DNA of 5,580 nucleotides from an uncultured Pseudomonadota bacterium. GTDB taxonomy: Bacteria > Pseudomonadota > Gammaproteobacteria > Steroidobacterales > Steroidobacteraceae. How positions within the stretch are numbered: position 1 is the first letter of the stretch; the number at the start of each line of letters is the position of its first letter. The stretch lies in contig CAITAM010000173.1 of assembly GCA_903890265.1 (NCBI GenBank), positions 1 to 5,580 on the forward strand, written 5' to 3'. Below are positions 1-5,580 of this stretch, piece after piece. The translations under genes were made by a program, and so were the position numbers. The notes beneath the pieces are model-generated. The model was not told where the DNA came from. It was given only the letters and a program-made list of their open reading frames with translations, and made no database searches.

Positions 1-90
1 ATCGATCAGGGTGAGGGCGAGGCCTTTCTCCGCAGCGAACATCCGCACCCGCCGCGGGCTGGGCGCGCGCGGGTTGCTGTAGAGCTTCAC
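1..90 (-). CDS. Glutathione S-transferase-like protein, N-terminal fragment (cut by left window edge)
   Basis: Only the first 30 codons are visible, starting at a GTG at 88-90 and running off the window at base 1. The peptide begins VKLYSNPRAPSPRRVRMFAA and continues EKGLALTLID. This is the beta-alpha-beta opening of the thioredoxin-like N-terminal domain of glutathione S-transferases, in the subgroup that typically starts with a KLY strand, a proline/serine-containing turn, an RRVRMF helix and an EKG turn. Such enzymes conjugate or reduce substrates with cytosolic glutathione; the substrate cannot be inferred. A serine or asparagine in the first turn (residues 5-11) would be near the glutathione thiol, but the catalytic residue cannot be assigned from this fragment. 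The gene begins 6 bases after the yacG stop in the same direction, so it is probably co-transcribed. No strong Shine-Dalgarno sequence precedes it. The family assignment is fairly firm; the exact subfamily is unknown. Confidence 0.72.
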   Translation of the reverse strand, partial: MKLYSNPRAPSPRRVRMFAAEKGLALTLID

Positions 91-96
91 GGCCGG

Positions 97-294
97 TCAC
101 TCGGCATCAGGGGCGCCTGCCGGGGGGGTGTCGCTCTCCGGGTCGGCGGGCGACTCGTCCGGAATCGCGCGCCGCCCGTCGAACCACGCGCCGAGATCGA
201 GTAGCCGGCATCGATCACTGCAGAACGGCCGGTAAGGCGAGGCCGGCGACCACGGCACGGCAGCGGCGCAGGTCGGGCACTTGACGGTCTGCAC
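97..294 (-). CDS. yacG: DNA gyrase inhibitor YacG, small zinc-binding protein
   Basis: The 65-residue protein matches the YacG family in length and layout. A treble-clef-like zinc site is formed by four cysteines: C6 and C9 (CPTC) and C25 and C29 (FCSDRC), followed by the family's RLLDLGAWFD segment at 30-39. The remaining tail, about residues 47-65, is rich in Pro, Asp, Glu and Ala and is probably disordered. In Escherichia coli, YacG binds the GyrB subunit and blocks DNA binding by gyrase; that role is inferred here from the family. The start is a GTG, 12 bases after the zapD stop. The zapD TGA itself lies within TGAGGGG (303-309), whose GAGGGG can serve as the ribosome binding site about 8 bases upstream, suggesting translational coupling to zapD. 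All four zinc ligands are present and nothing indicates decay. Confidence 0.93.
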   Translation of the reverse strand: MQTVKCPTCAAAVPWSPASPYRPFCSDRCRLLDLGAWFDGRRAIPDESPADPESDTPPAGAPDAE

Positions 295-306
295 CCGAGG
301 CGCCCC

Positions 307-1110
307 TCAGGAGCAGCAGGTGAGTACGAAAGGCACGTCCGACTCGGCCTGAATGGGTCTGCTGTCGACATCGGTCCATGATAGGAAACGGATGCTGCAT
401 CGGTGATGGCTTGCGCTTATTTCGGGAAACAGTCCCGAGTCCGCGGGCATCATCACCCGCAGGAGATTGATCGGCACGTCACGCTCAAAGTTGATCTGAA
501 AACCACCCTGGACCGCGACTTCGCGTCGCGGCCGGGAGTTTTCCCGCGTGACCCACAGCAGATCACCGATGCTCTCGCAGAAAGGACGGATGCTCGACAG
601 CCAGCGGTTGAAGTCGTCCTGACGGACTTCCGCCGGCTGACTCAGCCAGTGGAAATAGTCCGGCAGGTCAAATTCGCAGGTGCCCCCCGGGATCGCGATC
701 CGGTGCTTGATCGCGGCCAGGAATTCGCTCTCGCGCAGGCGGCTGAGCCAGTTGGACGCCGAGGCGCCAAGCTCGTCCCGGCGCTTGGTCAGCGTCGTCA
801 TGACGGCGGTCAGCCGGCCGGTGTCGACGCCCGGCCGCGCCTTGTAGTCGCGCAGCACGGCGAGCTGGCGCTCCAGTTCCTTCAGAACCTCGCTGCGCGC
901 GTCACCCCGGCTGGTGATCGCGAGGATTTCGAGCAGGCTCGCGACGGCCGCCCGGCTGCTCCAGGCATTCGGGGTGGCGTTGTGGTACTGCGCCTGCTGG
1001 AAGAGGAATTCCACCCGCAGAAACGTTCGCATCCGCTCGTTTAGCGGCTGCTCATAGACCACGCTGCGTCTGGCCGCCTCGGGCTGAGGCTCCACGGGGG
1101 TCGGCTGCAT
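307..1110 (-). CDS. zapD: Cell division protein ZapD (FtsZ-associated, DUF1342 family)
   Basis: ZapD is a cytoplasmic protein that cross-links FtsZ filaments and promotes Z-ring assembly at midcell. The 267-residue product carries the family signatures: YEQPLNERMRTFLRVEFL at 19-36 in the helical N-terminal part, RSEVLKELERQ at 72-82, the diagnostic IPGGTCEFDLP at 140-150 opening the beta domain, and FPEISASHHRCSIRF at 228-242. It ends in a Cys-Cys-Ser tail. It is roughly 20 residues longer than E. coli ZapD, mostly through a Pro/Glu/Ala-rich leader of about 12 residues before the conserved YEQPLNE motif and a few internal residues. The ATG at 1108-1110 has no clear ribosome binding site; an in-frame GTG at 1060-1062 (residue 17) would remove the leader and place the start at the usual position. 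The gene follows coaE after 50 bases and precedes yacG by 12, the same coaE-zapD-yacG order as in E. coli. Confidence 0.95.
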   Translation of the reverse strand: MQPTPVEPQPEAARRSVVYEQPLNERMRTFLRVEFLFQQAQYHNATPNAWSSRAAVASLLEILAITSRGDARSEVLKELERQLAVLRDYKARPGVDTGRLTAVMTTLTKRRDELGASASNWLSRLRESEFLAAIKHRIAIPGGTCEFDLPDYFHWLSQPAEVRQDDFNRWLSSIRPFCESIGDLLWVTRENSRPRREVAVQGGFQINFERDVPINLLRVMMPADSGLFPEISASHHRCSIRFLSWTDVDSRPIQAESDVPFVLTCCS

Positions 1111-1116
1111 CGCGCT

Positions 1117-1145
1117 ATTCTGCGGACTGGAGCGCGCGCCGTAAA
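1117..1145 (-). promoter_or_regulatory. Possible sigma70-like promoter upstream of zapD
   Basis: Read on the minus strand, TTTACG (1140-1145) and CAGAAT (1117-1122) are separated by exactly 17 bases, each matching four of six positions of the -35 and -10 consensus. They lie in the only sizeable gap of the lower half of the cluster. Transcription would begin at about the annotated ATG of zapD, giving either a leaderless mRNA or use of the internal GTG at 1060-1062. With only 4/6 matches in GC-rich DNA this could be chance. Confidence 0.2.
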
Positions 1146-1160
1146 CCCACCGGCCGTGAT

Positions 1161-1799
1161 TTAGCCGGCCGCCGCGCCGGCGGCGAGCGCGCGGTACCGC
1201 CGATCGAGGTCGGCGACGGCCACGTCGAGGTCGGCCAGGCTGCCCGAGTTCTCAACGACGTCGTCCGCGGCGGCGAGCCGGGCCGCCCGGCTGGCCTGCG
1301 CCTTCAGTATGGCGTCGACCTCTGCCGGACCGGAGCCGTCCCGCGCCACGACTCGCTCGCGCTGGCGGGCCTCGTCGCAGTCGACCACGAGGACCCGGTC
1401 CACCTCCCGGGAGAGCCCCCCTTCGACCAGCAGCGGCACCTCGAGCAGGACGTACGGTCCGTCGGCCGCGGCGGCATCGGCCAGCAGCCGGGCCCGGATC
1501 ACGGGGTGCGTGAGCGAGTTCAGTGCGGCGAGAGTCGCGGCGTCCGAGAACACCAGCGCGCGCAGCCGCGCGCGGTTGAGCCGGCCGTCGGGGTCGAGGA
1601 TCGCGCTGCCAAAACGGTCCGCGAGCGCCGCCAGCAGCGGGGACCCGGGCTCGACGACCTGCCGGCTGACGACATCGGCATCGATGACCGTGATGCCAAG
1701 GCGGCGAAACGCCCCAGCCACCGTGCTCTTGCCGCTGGCAATGCCGCCGGTCAGGCCAACCAGATAGGGGCGCGCAGGGCCGGGTCGTGGGCTCGTCAC
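1161..1799 (-). CDS. coaE: Dephospho-CoA kinase CoaE
   Basis: CoaE phosphorylates the 3'-hydroxyl of dephospho-CoA with ATP, the last step of coenzyme A synthesis, in the cytoplasm. From the GTG start at 1797-1799 the protein has 212 residues, close to the family's usual 200-210. It shows the P-loop GGIASGKST at 18-26, VIDADVVSRQVVEPG at 38-52 (substrate-binding aspartates D40 and D42), the SLTHP element at 95-99, LLEVPLLVE at 118-126, the RDG lid-region segment at 153-155, and Q168...R174...ADDVVEN at the C-terminal end of the fold. The frame is open further upstream to a TTG at 1860-1862, but that would overlap pilD by about 60 bases and add 21 residues not expected before the LVGLTGGI strand. 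The GTG falls 2 bases after the pilD stop, a typical translational-coupling arrangement; the upstream GGTGG at 1810-1814 is at best a weak ribosome binding site. Confidence 0.95.
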   Translation of the reverse strand: MTSPRPGPARPYLVGLTGGIASGKSTVAGAFRRLGITVIDADVVSRQVVEPGSPLLAALADRFGSAILDPDGRLNRARLRALVFSDAATLAALNSLTHPVIRARLLADAAAADGPYVLLEVPLLVEGGLSREVDRVLVVDCDEARQRERVVARDGSGPAEVDAILKAQASRAARLAAADDVVENSGSLADLDVAVADLDRRYRALAAGAAAG

Positions 1800-1801
1800 G
1801 C

Positions 1802-2686
1802 TCAGCGCGCCACCGGCCACCAGGGCAGCACGAGGGTTGCCGGGTACATCAAAATCAGCCAACCGGCGACGGCGAGGAAGGGGCCAAAGGGCATGGGAGC
1901 GTCCCGTCCCTGCCGACGCAGCAGGATGAGTGCAATGCCGATGACGGCACCGGCCGCCGCGGAGTACAGAATGACCGGCACGAGCATCTGCCAGCCGAGC
2001 CAGGCACCGAGAGCGGCAAACAGCTTGAAGTCGCCAAAGCCCATGCCCTCCTTTCCGGTGGCGAGCTTAAAGGCGTGGAACACCGACCACAGGGACAGGT
2101 AGCCGAAGGCCGCACCGAGGATCGCGCTGCGCGGATCGACGGGAAAGAACTCGTGTCCCCGGCCGACCCAGACGCTGGCCAGCAGGCCGGCCCACAGCAG
2201 CGGCAGCGTGAGCGTGTCCGGCAAGAGCTGGGTGTCGAGGTCGATGCCCGTGAGTGCGACGAGAACGAAGGTGATGCCAAGGGCGGCGATGGCTTCGAAC
2301 CCGAAGCCGAACCGCAGCGCGACCAGCACCGACAGTCCGGCTGTCACGAGCTCAACCAGCGGGTAACGCACCGAGATCGGCGCAGCGCAGGCGGCGCAGC
2401 GGCCTTTGAGCAGCACCCAGGAAACGACCGGCACGTTCTGCAGCGCGCTGATCGGCGTACCGCAGGACGGGCACGCGGATCGCGGTGAGACCAGGTTGTA
2501 GACCTGAGGCGACCCGGCTGCCACGCTGTCCGGACCCTCGCATTCGAGCCGCCAGTCGCGCTCCATCATGCGTGGCAGGCGATGTATCACGACGTTCAGG
2601 AAGCTACCAACCAGCAGACCGAATGCGCCCGCGAGGACAGCAAAGAACACGGTCGACTCGTGCAGGAGTTCGAGCAATGCCTCCAC
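1802..2686 (-). CDS. pilD: Type IV prepilin peptidase and N-methyltransferase PilD
   Basis: PilD is an inner-membrane aspartyl protease that cleaves the positively charged leader of type IV prepilins (and type II secretion pseudopilins where present), then methylates the new N-terminal residue. The 294-residue protein has the full bifunctional layout. A first membrane helix at about 12-32 leads into GSFLNVVIHRLP (27-38). The cytoplasmic domain carries the zinc tetrad C72/C75 (CPSC) and C97/C100 (CAAC). RYPLVEL (107-113) opens the membrane core. The catalytic aspartates are D149 in the IDLDTQLLPD segment and D219 in GMGFGD (214-219), the GxGD protease signature. PFGPF at 266-270 precedes the last helix. 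Overall it resembles Pseudomonas PilD/XcpA closely. The start is a GTG 4 bases after the pilC stop, with no strong ribosome binding site, consistent with coupling to pilC translation. Confidence 0.96.
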   Translation of the reverse strand: MEALLELLHESTVFFAVLAGAFGLLVGSFLNVVIHRLPRMMERDWRLECEGPDSVAAGSPQVYNLVSPRSACPSCGTPISALQNVPVVSWVLLKGRCAACAAPISVRYPLVELVTAGLSVLVALRFGFGFEAIAALGITFVLVALTGIDLDTQLLPDTLTLPLLWAGLLASVWVGRGHEFFPVDPRSAILGAAFGYLSLWSVFHAFKLATGKEGMGFGDFKLFAALGAWLGWQMLVPVILYSAAAGAVIGIALILLRRQGRDAPMPFGPFLAVAGWLILMYPATLVLPWWPVAR

Positions 2687-2690
2687 GAAC

Positions 2691-3911
2691 CTACACTACC
2701 GCGGCAAGCTTGAAGATTGGCAGGTACATCGCAATGACGAGGCCACCGACGAGCACGCCGAGAATCGCCATAATGATCGGCTCAAGCAGGCTGGAGAGCC
2801 CGTCCACGGCGGCATCGACCTCGAGCTCGTAGAACTCCGCAACCTTGCCGGCCATGGTGTCGAGCGAGCCCGCTTCTTCGCCGACCGCGATCATCTGGTT
2901 GACCATGTTCGGGAAGAGGCCCGAATTCTCCATCGAGCGCTGCAGCCGCTGGCCGGTGGATACCTCGTCCCGCATCTTGAGCACAGCCTGCTCGTAGACG
3001 ATGTTCCCGGTGGCGCCAGCGACGGAGGTCAGTGCCTCGACGAGGGGAACGCCCGCAGCGAAGGTCGTGGCCAATGTTCGCGTGTAGCGGGCAATCGCCG
3101 CCTTGACAAGAATCGGGCCGATCACGGGTACGTGCAGCAGGGTCCGATCGAGTTTCTCCTGCATCTGCCTCGAACGTTTGAGGCTGTAGAAGAAGAAGTA
3201 GCCCGCCCCACCCACCACGATGGCGATGAATATGCCTTTCTTCTGCACAAACTGCGACCAGTTGATGACCATCTGCGTGAACGCAGGGAGGTCCGCGCCG
3301 AAGCCCTTGAACAGGCTCTCAAACTGAGGGATCACAAAGACGAGCAGGATCACGGTGACGATGATGGCGATTGCCAGCACCGCGATGGGGTACATCAGTG
3401 CCTTCTTGATCTTCTTCTTCAGTGCTTCGGTCTTTTCTTTGTAAAGCGCGATCTTGTCCAGGAGATTTTCGAGCGCACCGGCCTGCTCGCCGGCGCCCAC
3501 GAGATTGACCGACAGCGCATCAAAATAGAGCGGGTGCTTGGCCAGCGACTCCTGCAGAGTCGATCCCGCCTCAATGTGCGCCTTGATATCGAGAATCAGC
3601 TTCTGCATCGAAGGCTTGTCGTGGCCGGCACCGATGATCTCGAACGACTGCACCAGCGGGATACCCGCCCCGAGCATGGTCGCCAGCTGACGGAAGAATA
3701 CGGCAATGTCCTCCGCGCTCGGCTTTTTGCCGCTGCCGGGGCGTGCTGCCTGCTTCTTGATGCGCGTCGGTGCAACGCCCTGCCGGCGCAGGTCCGCGCG
3801 CAGCGCGGCTTCATTGGGCGCAAGGCTCTTTCCCGAGACCTTGTTACCCTTGCGGTCCATGCCCTCCCACTTAAACGGGACGTCGGGCTGTAACGTGCTT
3901 GAGGATGCCAT
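2691..3911 (-). CDS. pilC: Type IV pilus inner-membrane platform protein PilC
   Basis: PilC is the polytopic platform on which pilins are assembled; its cytoplasmic domains contact PilB and the retraction ATPase. The 406-residue product has two tandem T2SSF (GspF) domains, about 70-194 and 274-396, each with an FFRQLATMLGAGIPL-like or TRTLATTFAAGVPL-like helix and the repeat marker GEQAG (141-145) or GEEAG (344-348). Hydrophobic segments at about 173-195, 226-243 and 378-399 are the three expected membrane spans. The N-terminal FKWEGMDRKGNKVSG segment (13-27) is the usual opening of the cytoplasmic domain. The ATG start is supported by AAGGA at 3919-3923, 7 bases upstream. It lies 41 bases after pilB and 4 before pilD. 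Length and motifs are normal for pilus-type PilC, as opposed to type II secretion GspF. Confidence 0.97.
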   Translation of the reverse strand: MASSSTLQPDVPFKWEGMDRKGNKVSGKSLAPNEAALRADLRRQGVAPTRIKKQAARPGSGKKPSAEDIAVFFRQLATMLGAGIPLVQSFEIIGAGHDKPSMQKLILDIKAHIEAGSTLQESLAKHPLYFDALSVNLVGAGEQAGALENLLDKIALYKEKTEALKKKIKKALMYPIAVLAIAIIVTVILLVFVIPQFESLFKGFGADLPAFTQMVINWSQFVQKKGIFIAIVVGGAGYFFFYSLKRSRQMQEKLDRTLLHVPVIGPILVKAAIARYTRTLATTFAAGVPLVEALTSVAGATGNIVYEQAVLKMRDEVSTGQRLQRSMENSGLFPNMVNQMIAVGEEAGSLDTMAGKVAEFYELEVDAAVDGLSSLLEPIIMAILGVLVGGLVIAMYLPIFKLAAVV

Positions 3912-3918
3912 CGGTCAA

Positions 3919-3923
3919 TCCTT
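3919..3923 (-). promoter_or_regulatory. Ribosome binding site of pilC
   Basis: AAGGA on the minus strand sits 7 bases before the pilC ATG. It is the clearest Shine-Dalgarno sequence among the pil and coaE genes of the window and fixes the pilC start. Confidence 0.75.
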
Positions 3924-3952
3924 TGTCATCTGGCGGCTGGCGGATCAAACCG

Positions 3953-5580
3953 TCAGTCGACCGTAACGCTGTTTACTTCTTCGAGGCTGGTGAGCCCGGC
4001 CGCGACTTTTCTCAGGCCGGACGTGCGCAGGTCCGCCACGCCCTCCTTCCTCGCCTGGTCGGCGATGTCGATCGCGTTGCCGCCCTGCATGATGATCCGG
4101 CCGATTGAGTCGGTGCAGGGCATCACCTGGTAGATGCCGACTCGACCTTTGTAACCGTCAGTGCAGTTACCGCAGCCCTTGGGGCCGAAGATGGTTACGC
4201 CAGCGGCGATCTGCTCGGCCGTGAAACCCTCCTTGAGCAGGGCTTCCTCGGGAACCGTCACTGGCTGCTTGCAGTAAGAGCACAGACGCCGCGCAAGGCG
4301 CTGGGCGATGATGAGGCTGACTGACGTCGCGATCGCGTAGGGTTTCACGCCCATGTCAATCAGTCGCGTCAGCGTCTGCGGCGCGTCGTTTGTGTGGAGC
4401 GTCGACAGCACGAGATGGCCGGTCTGGGCGGCCTTGATGGCAATTTCCGCCGTCTCAAGGTCGCGGATTTCGCCGACCATGATCACGTCAGGATCCTGCC
4501 GCAGGAATGAGCGGAGCGCCGAGGCGAAGGTGAGGCCCACCTTCGGGTTGACGTTAACCTGGTTGACGCCCTGCAGAATGATTTCCGCGGGGTCTTCGGC
4601 CGTGGAGATGTTGGTGCCCTCCACGTTCAGGATATTGAGACCGGTGTACAGCGACACCGTCTTGCCCGACCCCGTGGGTCCGGTGACGAGGATCATTCCC
4701 TGCGGACGCTCGAGGGTGCGCATGTAGTGCGCTTTCTGCTCAGGCTCGTAGCCAAGGGCATCGATGCCGAGCATGGCGGCCGAGGCGTCGAGGATACGCA
4801 TCACCGCCTTCTCGCCAAAGAGAGTCGGGCAGGTGCTTACGCGAAAGTCGATGGACCGAGATTTGGACAGGCGCATCTTGATACGGCCGTCCTGCGGGAT
4901 GCGCCGCTCGGCGATATCGAGGCGCGCCATGACCTTGATGCGCGCGCTGATCTTCTGGGCGAGCTGAACAGGAGGAACCGCGATCTCGCGCAGTACGCCG
5001 TCGACGCGCAGCCGCACGCGGTACGTCTTTTCGTATGGCTCGAAATGGATATCGGAAGCGCCTTTCTTGATGGCGTCGAGCATCACCTTGTTGACGAAAC
5101 GGACGATCGGTGCGTCCTCGACGTCGTCGCGGGCGACGTTCGCGGGATCGACTTCGTCCTCGCCACCGGAGGTTTCGAGGTTCTCGTAATCGAAATCGTC
5201 CTCGCCGAGCGAAGGCATGCTGGTGTCGGCCTGCTCGATCGTCTTCGAGAGCAGGACCTGCAACTTGTCTTCCTCGACCACGATCGGCTCGACGTTGAGC
5301 GTGGTCTGGAAGCGGATCTCATCGATGCCATGCAGGTTGGTCGGATCCGACACGGCGACGAACAGCCGTCGGCCGCGTCGCATGAGCGGCAGGACGCGGT
5401 GTTTGTTGAGCAGCTTGTCTGAAACAAGCCGAACGGCATCGAGGTCGATTTGGGTCGCGTCCAGATCCATCAGCGGCACGCCGAACATCATCGACGCGGT
5501 GATGGCAAGGTCACGCGGTTTGACGAGGTTGTTCGCCACGAGGTAGCTGACTAGGCTGGTCTTGGCCTCGCGGGCCTGCC
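3953..5580 (-). CDS. pilB: Type IV pilus extension ATPase PilB (N-terminus cut by right window edge)
   Basis: PilB is the hexameric cytoplasmic ATPase that powers pilus polymerisation through PilC. The frame stays open to base 5580, past an in-frame GTG at 5537-5539 that would otherwise look like a start; the extra 13 codons read QAREAKTSLVSYL and fit the PilB N-terminus, so about 541 residues are visible and roughly 25 are probably missing. Numbered from the first complete visible codon: a GspE/MshEN N-terminal domain to about 110, an acidic linker at about 120-155, then the ATPase core with Walker A GPTGSGKT (300-307), Asp box STAEDPAEI (325-333), Walker B DVIMVGEIRD (364-373) and His box STLHTNDA (392-399). 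A zinc tetrad C433/C436 and C469/C472 follows, as in extension ATPases and GspE but not in PilT. The Asp box has Ala where PVEI is usual. The protein ends 41 bases before pilC. Confidence 0.97.
   Translation of the reverse strand, partial: QAREAKTSLVSYLVANNLVKPRDLAITASMMFGVPLMDLDATQIDLDAVRLVSDKLLNKHRVLPLMRRGRRLFVAVSDPTNLHGIDEIRFQTTLNVEPIVVEEDKLQVLLSKTIEQADTSMPSLGEDDFDYENLETSGGEDEVDPANVARDDVEDAPIVRFVNKVMLDAIKKGASDIHFEPYEKTYRVRLRVDGVLREIAVPPVQLAQKISARIKVMARLDIAERRIPQDGRIKMRLSKSRSIDFRVSTCPTLFGEKAVMRILDASAAMLGIDALGYEPEQKAHYMRTLERPQGMILVTGPTGSGKTVSLYTGLNILNVEGTNISTAEDPAEIILQGVNQVNVNPKVGLTFASALRSFLRQDPDVIMVGEIRDLETAEIAIKAAQTGHLVLSTLHTNDAPQTLTRLIDMGVKPYAIATSVSLIIAQRLARRLCSYCKQPVTVPEEALLKEGFTAEQIAAGVTIFGPKGCGNCTDGYKGRVGIYQVMPCTDSIGRIIMQGGNAIDIADQARKEGVADLRTSGLRKVAAGLTSLEEVNSVTVD

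Noticed and set aside
403..1044. A 213-codon plus-strand frame antisense to zapD
   Set aside because: Its composition is shadow-like (Arg/Asp/Val/Gln-rich, low in structure), while zapD on the other strand has clear family motifs.
1141..1175. Inverted repeat CCGGC / GCCGG around the coaE stop as a possible terminator
   Set aside because: The stem is only about 5 base pairs with a 9-base loop and no T-run follows. GC-rich palindromes of this size arise by chance.
1787..2488. A 233-codon plus-strand frame antisense to pilD
   Set aside because: It is very polar, dominated by Gln, Glu, Gly and Arg, without motifs. It is the reverse of hydrophobic PilD codons.
2568..3893. A 441-codon open frame on the plus strand, almost fully antisense to pilC and the start of pilD
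   Set aside because: It is rich in His, Arg, Asp and Glu with no recognisable domain, and it mirrors the strongly supported pilC and pilD frames. Long antisense frames are expected in GC-rich genes because of third-position bias.
4727..5422. A 231-codon plus-strand frame antisense to pilB
   Set aside because: It is a low-information shadow of conserved PilB sequence with no ribosome binding site or family signature.
5537..5539. GTG as the start of a complete 528-residue pilB
   Set aside because: The frame continues open to the window edge and the upstream codons encode sequence expected in the PilB N-terminal domain. The true start is outside the window.
1..5580. A hidden novel system, mobile element, CRISPR array or structured RNA
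   Set aside because: Nearly every base lies in recognised conserved genes, gaps are at most 50 bases, and no repeats or transposase-like or phage-like frames were seen.

Overview
The window is a compact, GC-rich stretch with every supported gene on the minus strand, so it reads from right (base 5580) to left (base 1). It carries the core of a type IV pilus assembly cluster followed by a conserved housekeeping block: pilB (N-terminus cut off by the window edge), pilC, pilD, coaE, zapD, yacG, and the first 30 codons of a glutathione S-transferase-like gene cut off at the left edge. The order pilB-pilC-pilD-coaE-zapD-yacG, the presence of zapD and yacG, and the close similarity of PilD and PilB to pseudomonad-type proteins point to a high-GC gammaproteobacterium outside the enterics. 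I cannot name the genus from this sequence.

Region by region: 3953-5580 encodes the extension ATPase PilB, which powers pilus polymerisation. A 41-base gap with a good ribosome binding site leads to 2691-3911, the inner-membrane platform protein PilC. Four bases after pilC, 1802-2686 encodes the prepilin peptidase/N-methylase PilD, which matures pilins. Two bases after pilD, at the start I prefer, 1161-1799 encodes dephospho-CoA kinase CoaE. A 50-base gap, the largest in the window, separates coaE from zapD (307-1110), an FtsZ-bundling division protein. yacG (97-294), a small zinc protein that inhibits DNA gyrase, starts 12 bases after zapD. The GST-like gene starts 6 bases after yacG.

The three pil genes form a functional set: PilD processes prepilins, PilC holds the assembly platform, and PilB drives extension. 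Their co-directional packing with coaE, zapD and yacG suggests one transcription unit, perhaps with an internal promoter before zapD. The downstream genes (CoA synthesis, Z-ring assembly, gyrase modulation) share the locus by conserved synteny rather than by an evident common pathway.

No RNA gene, mobile element, CRISPR array, long repeat or convincing terminator was seen, and no gap exceeds 50 bases. I found no undescribed system here; the findings below are modest, mainly start-site choices, one residue change in PilB and the operon architecture.
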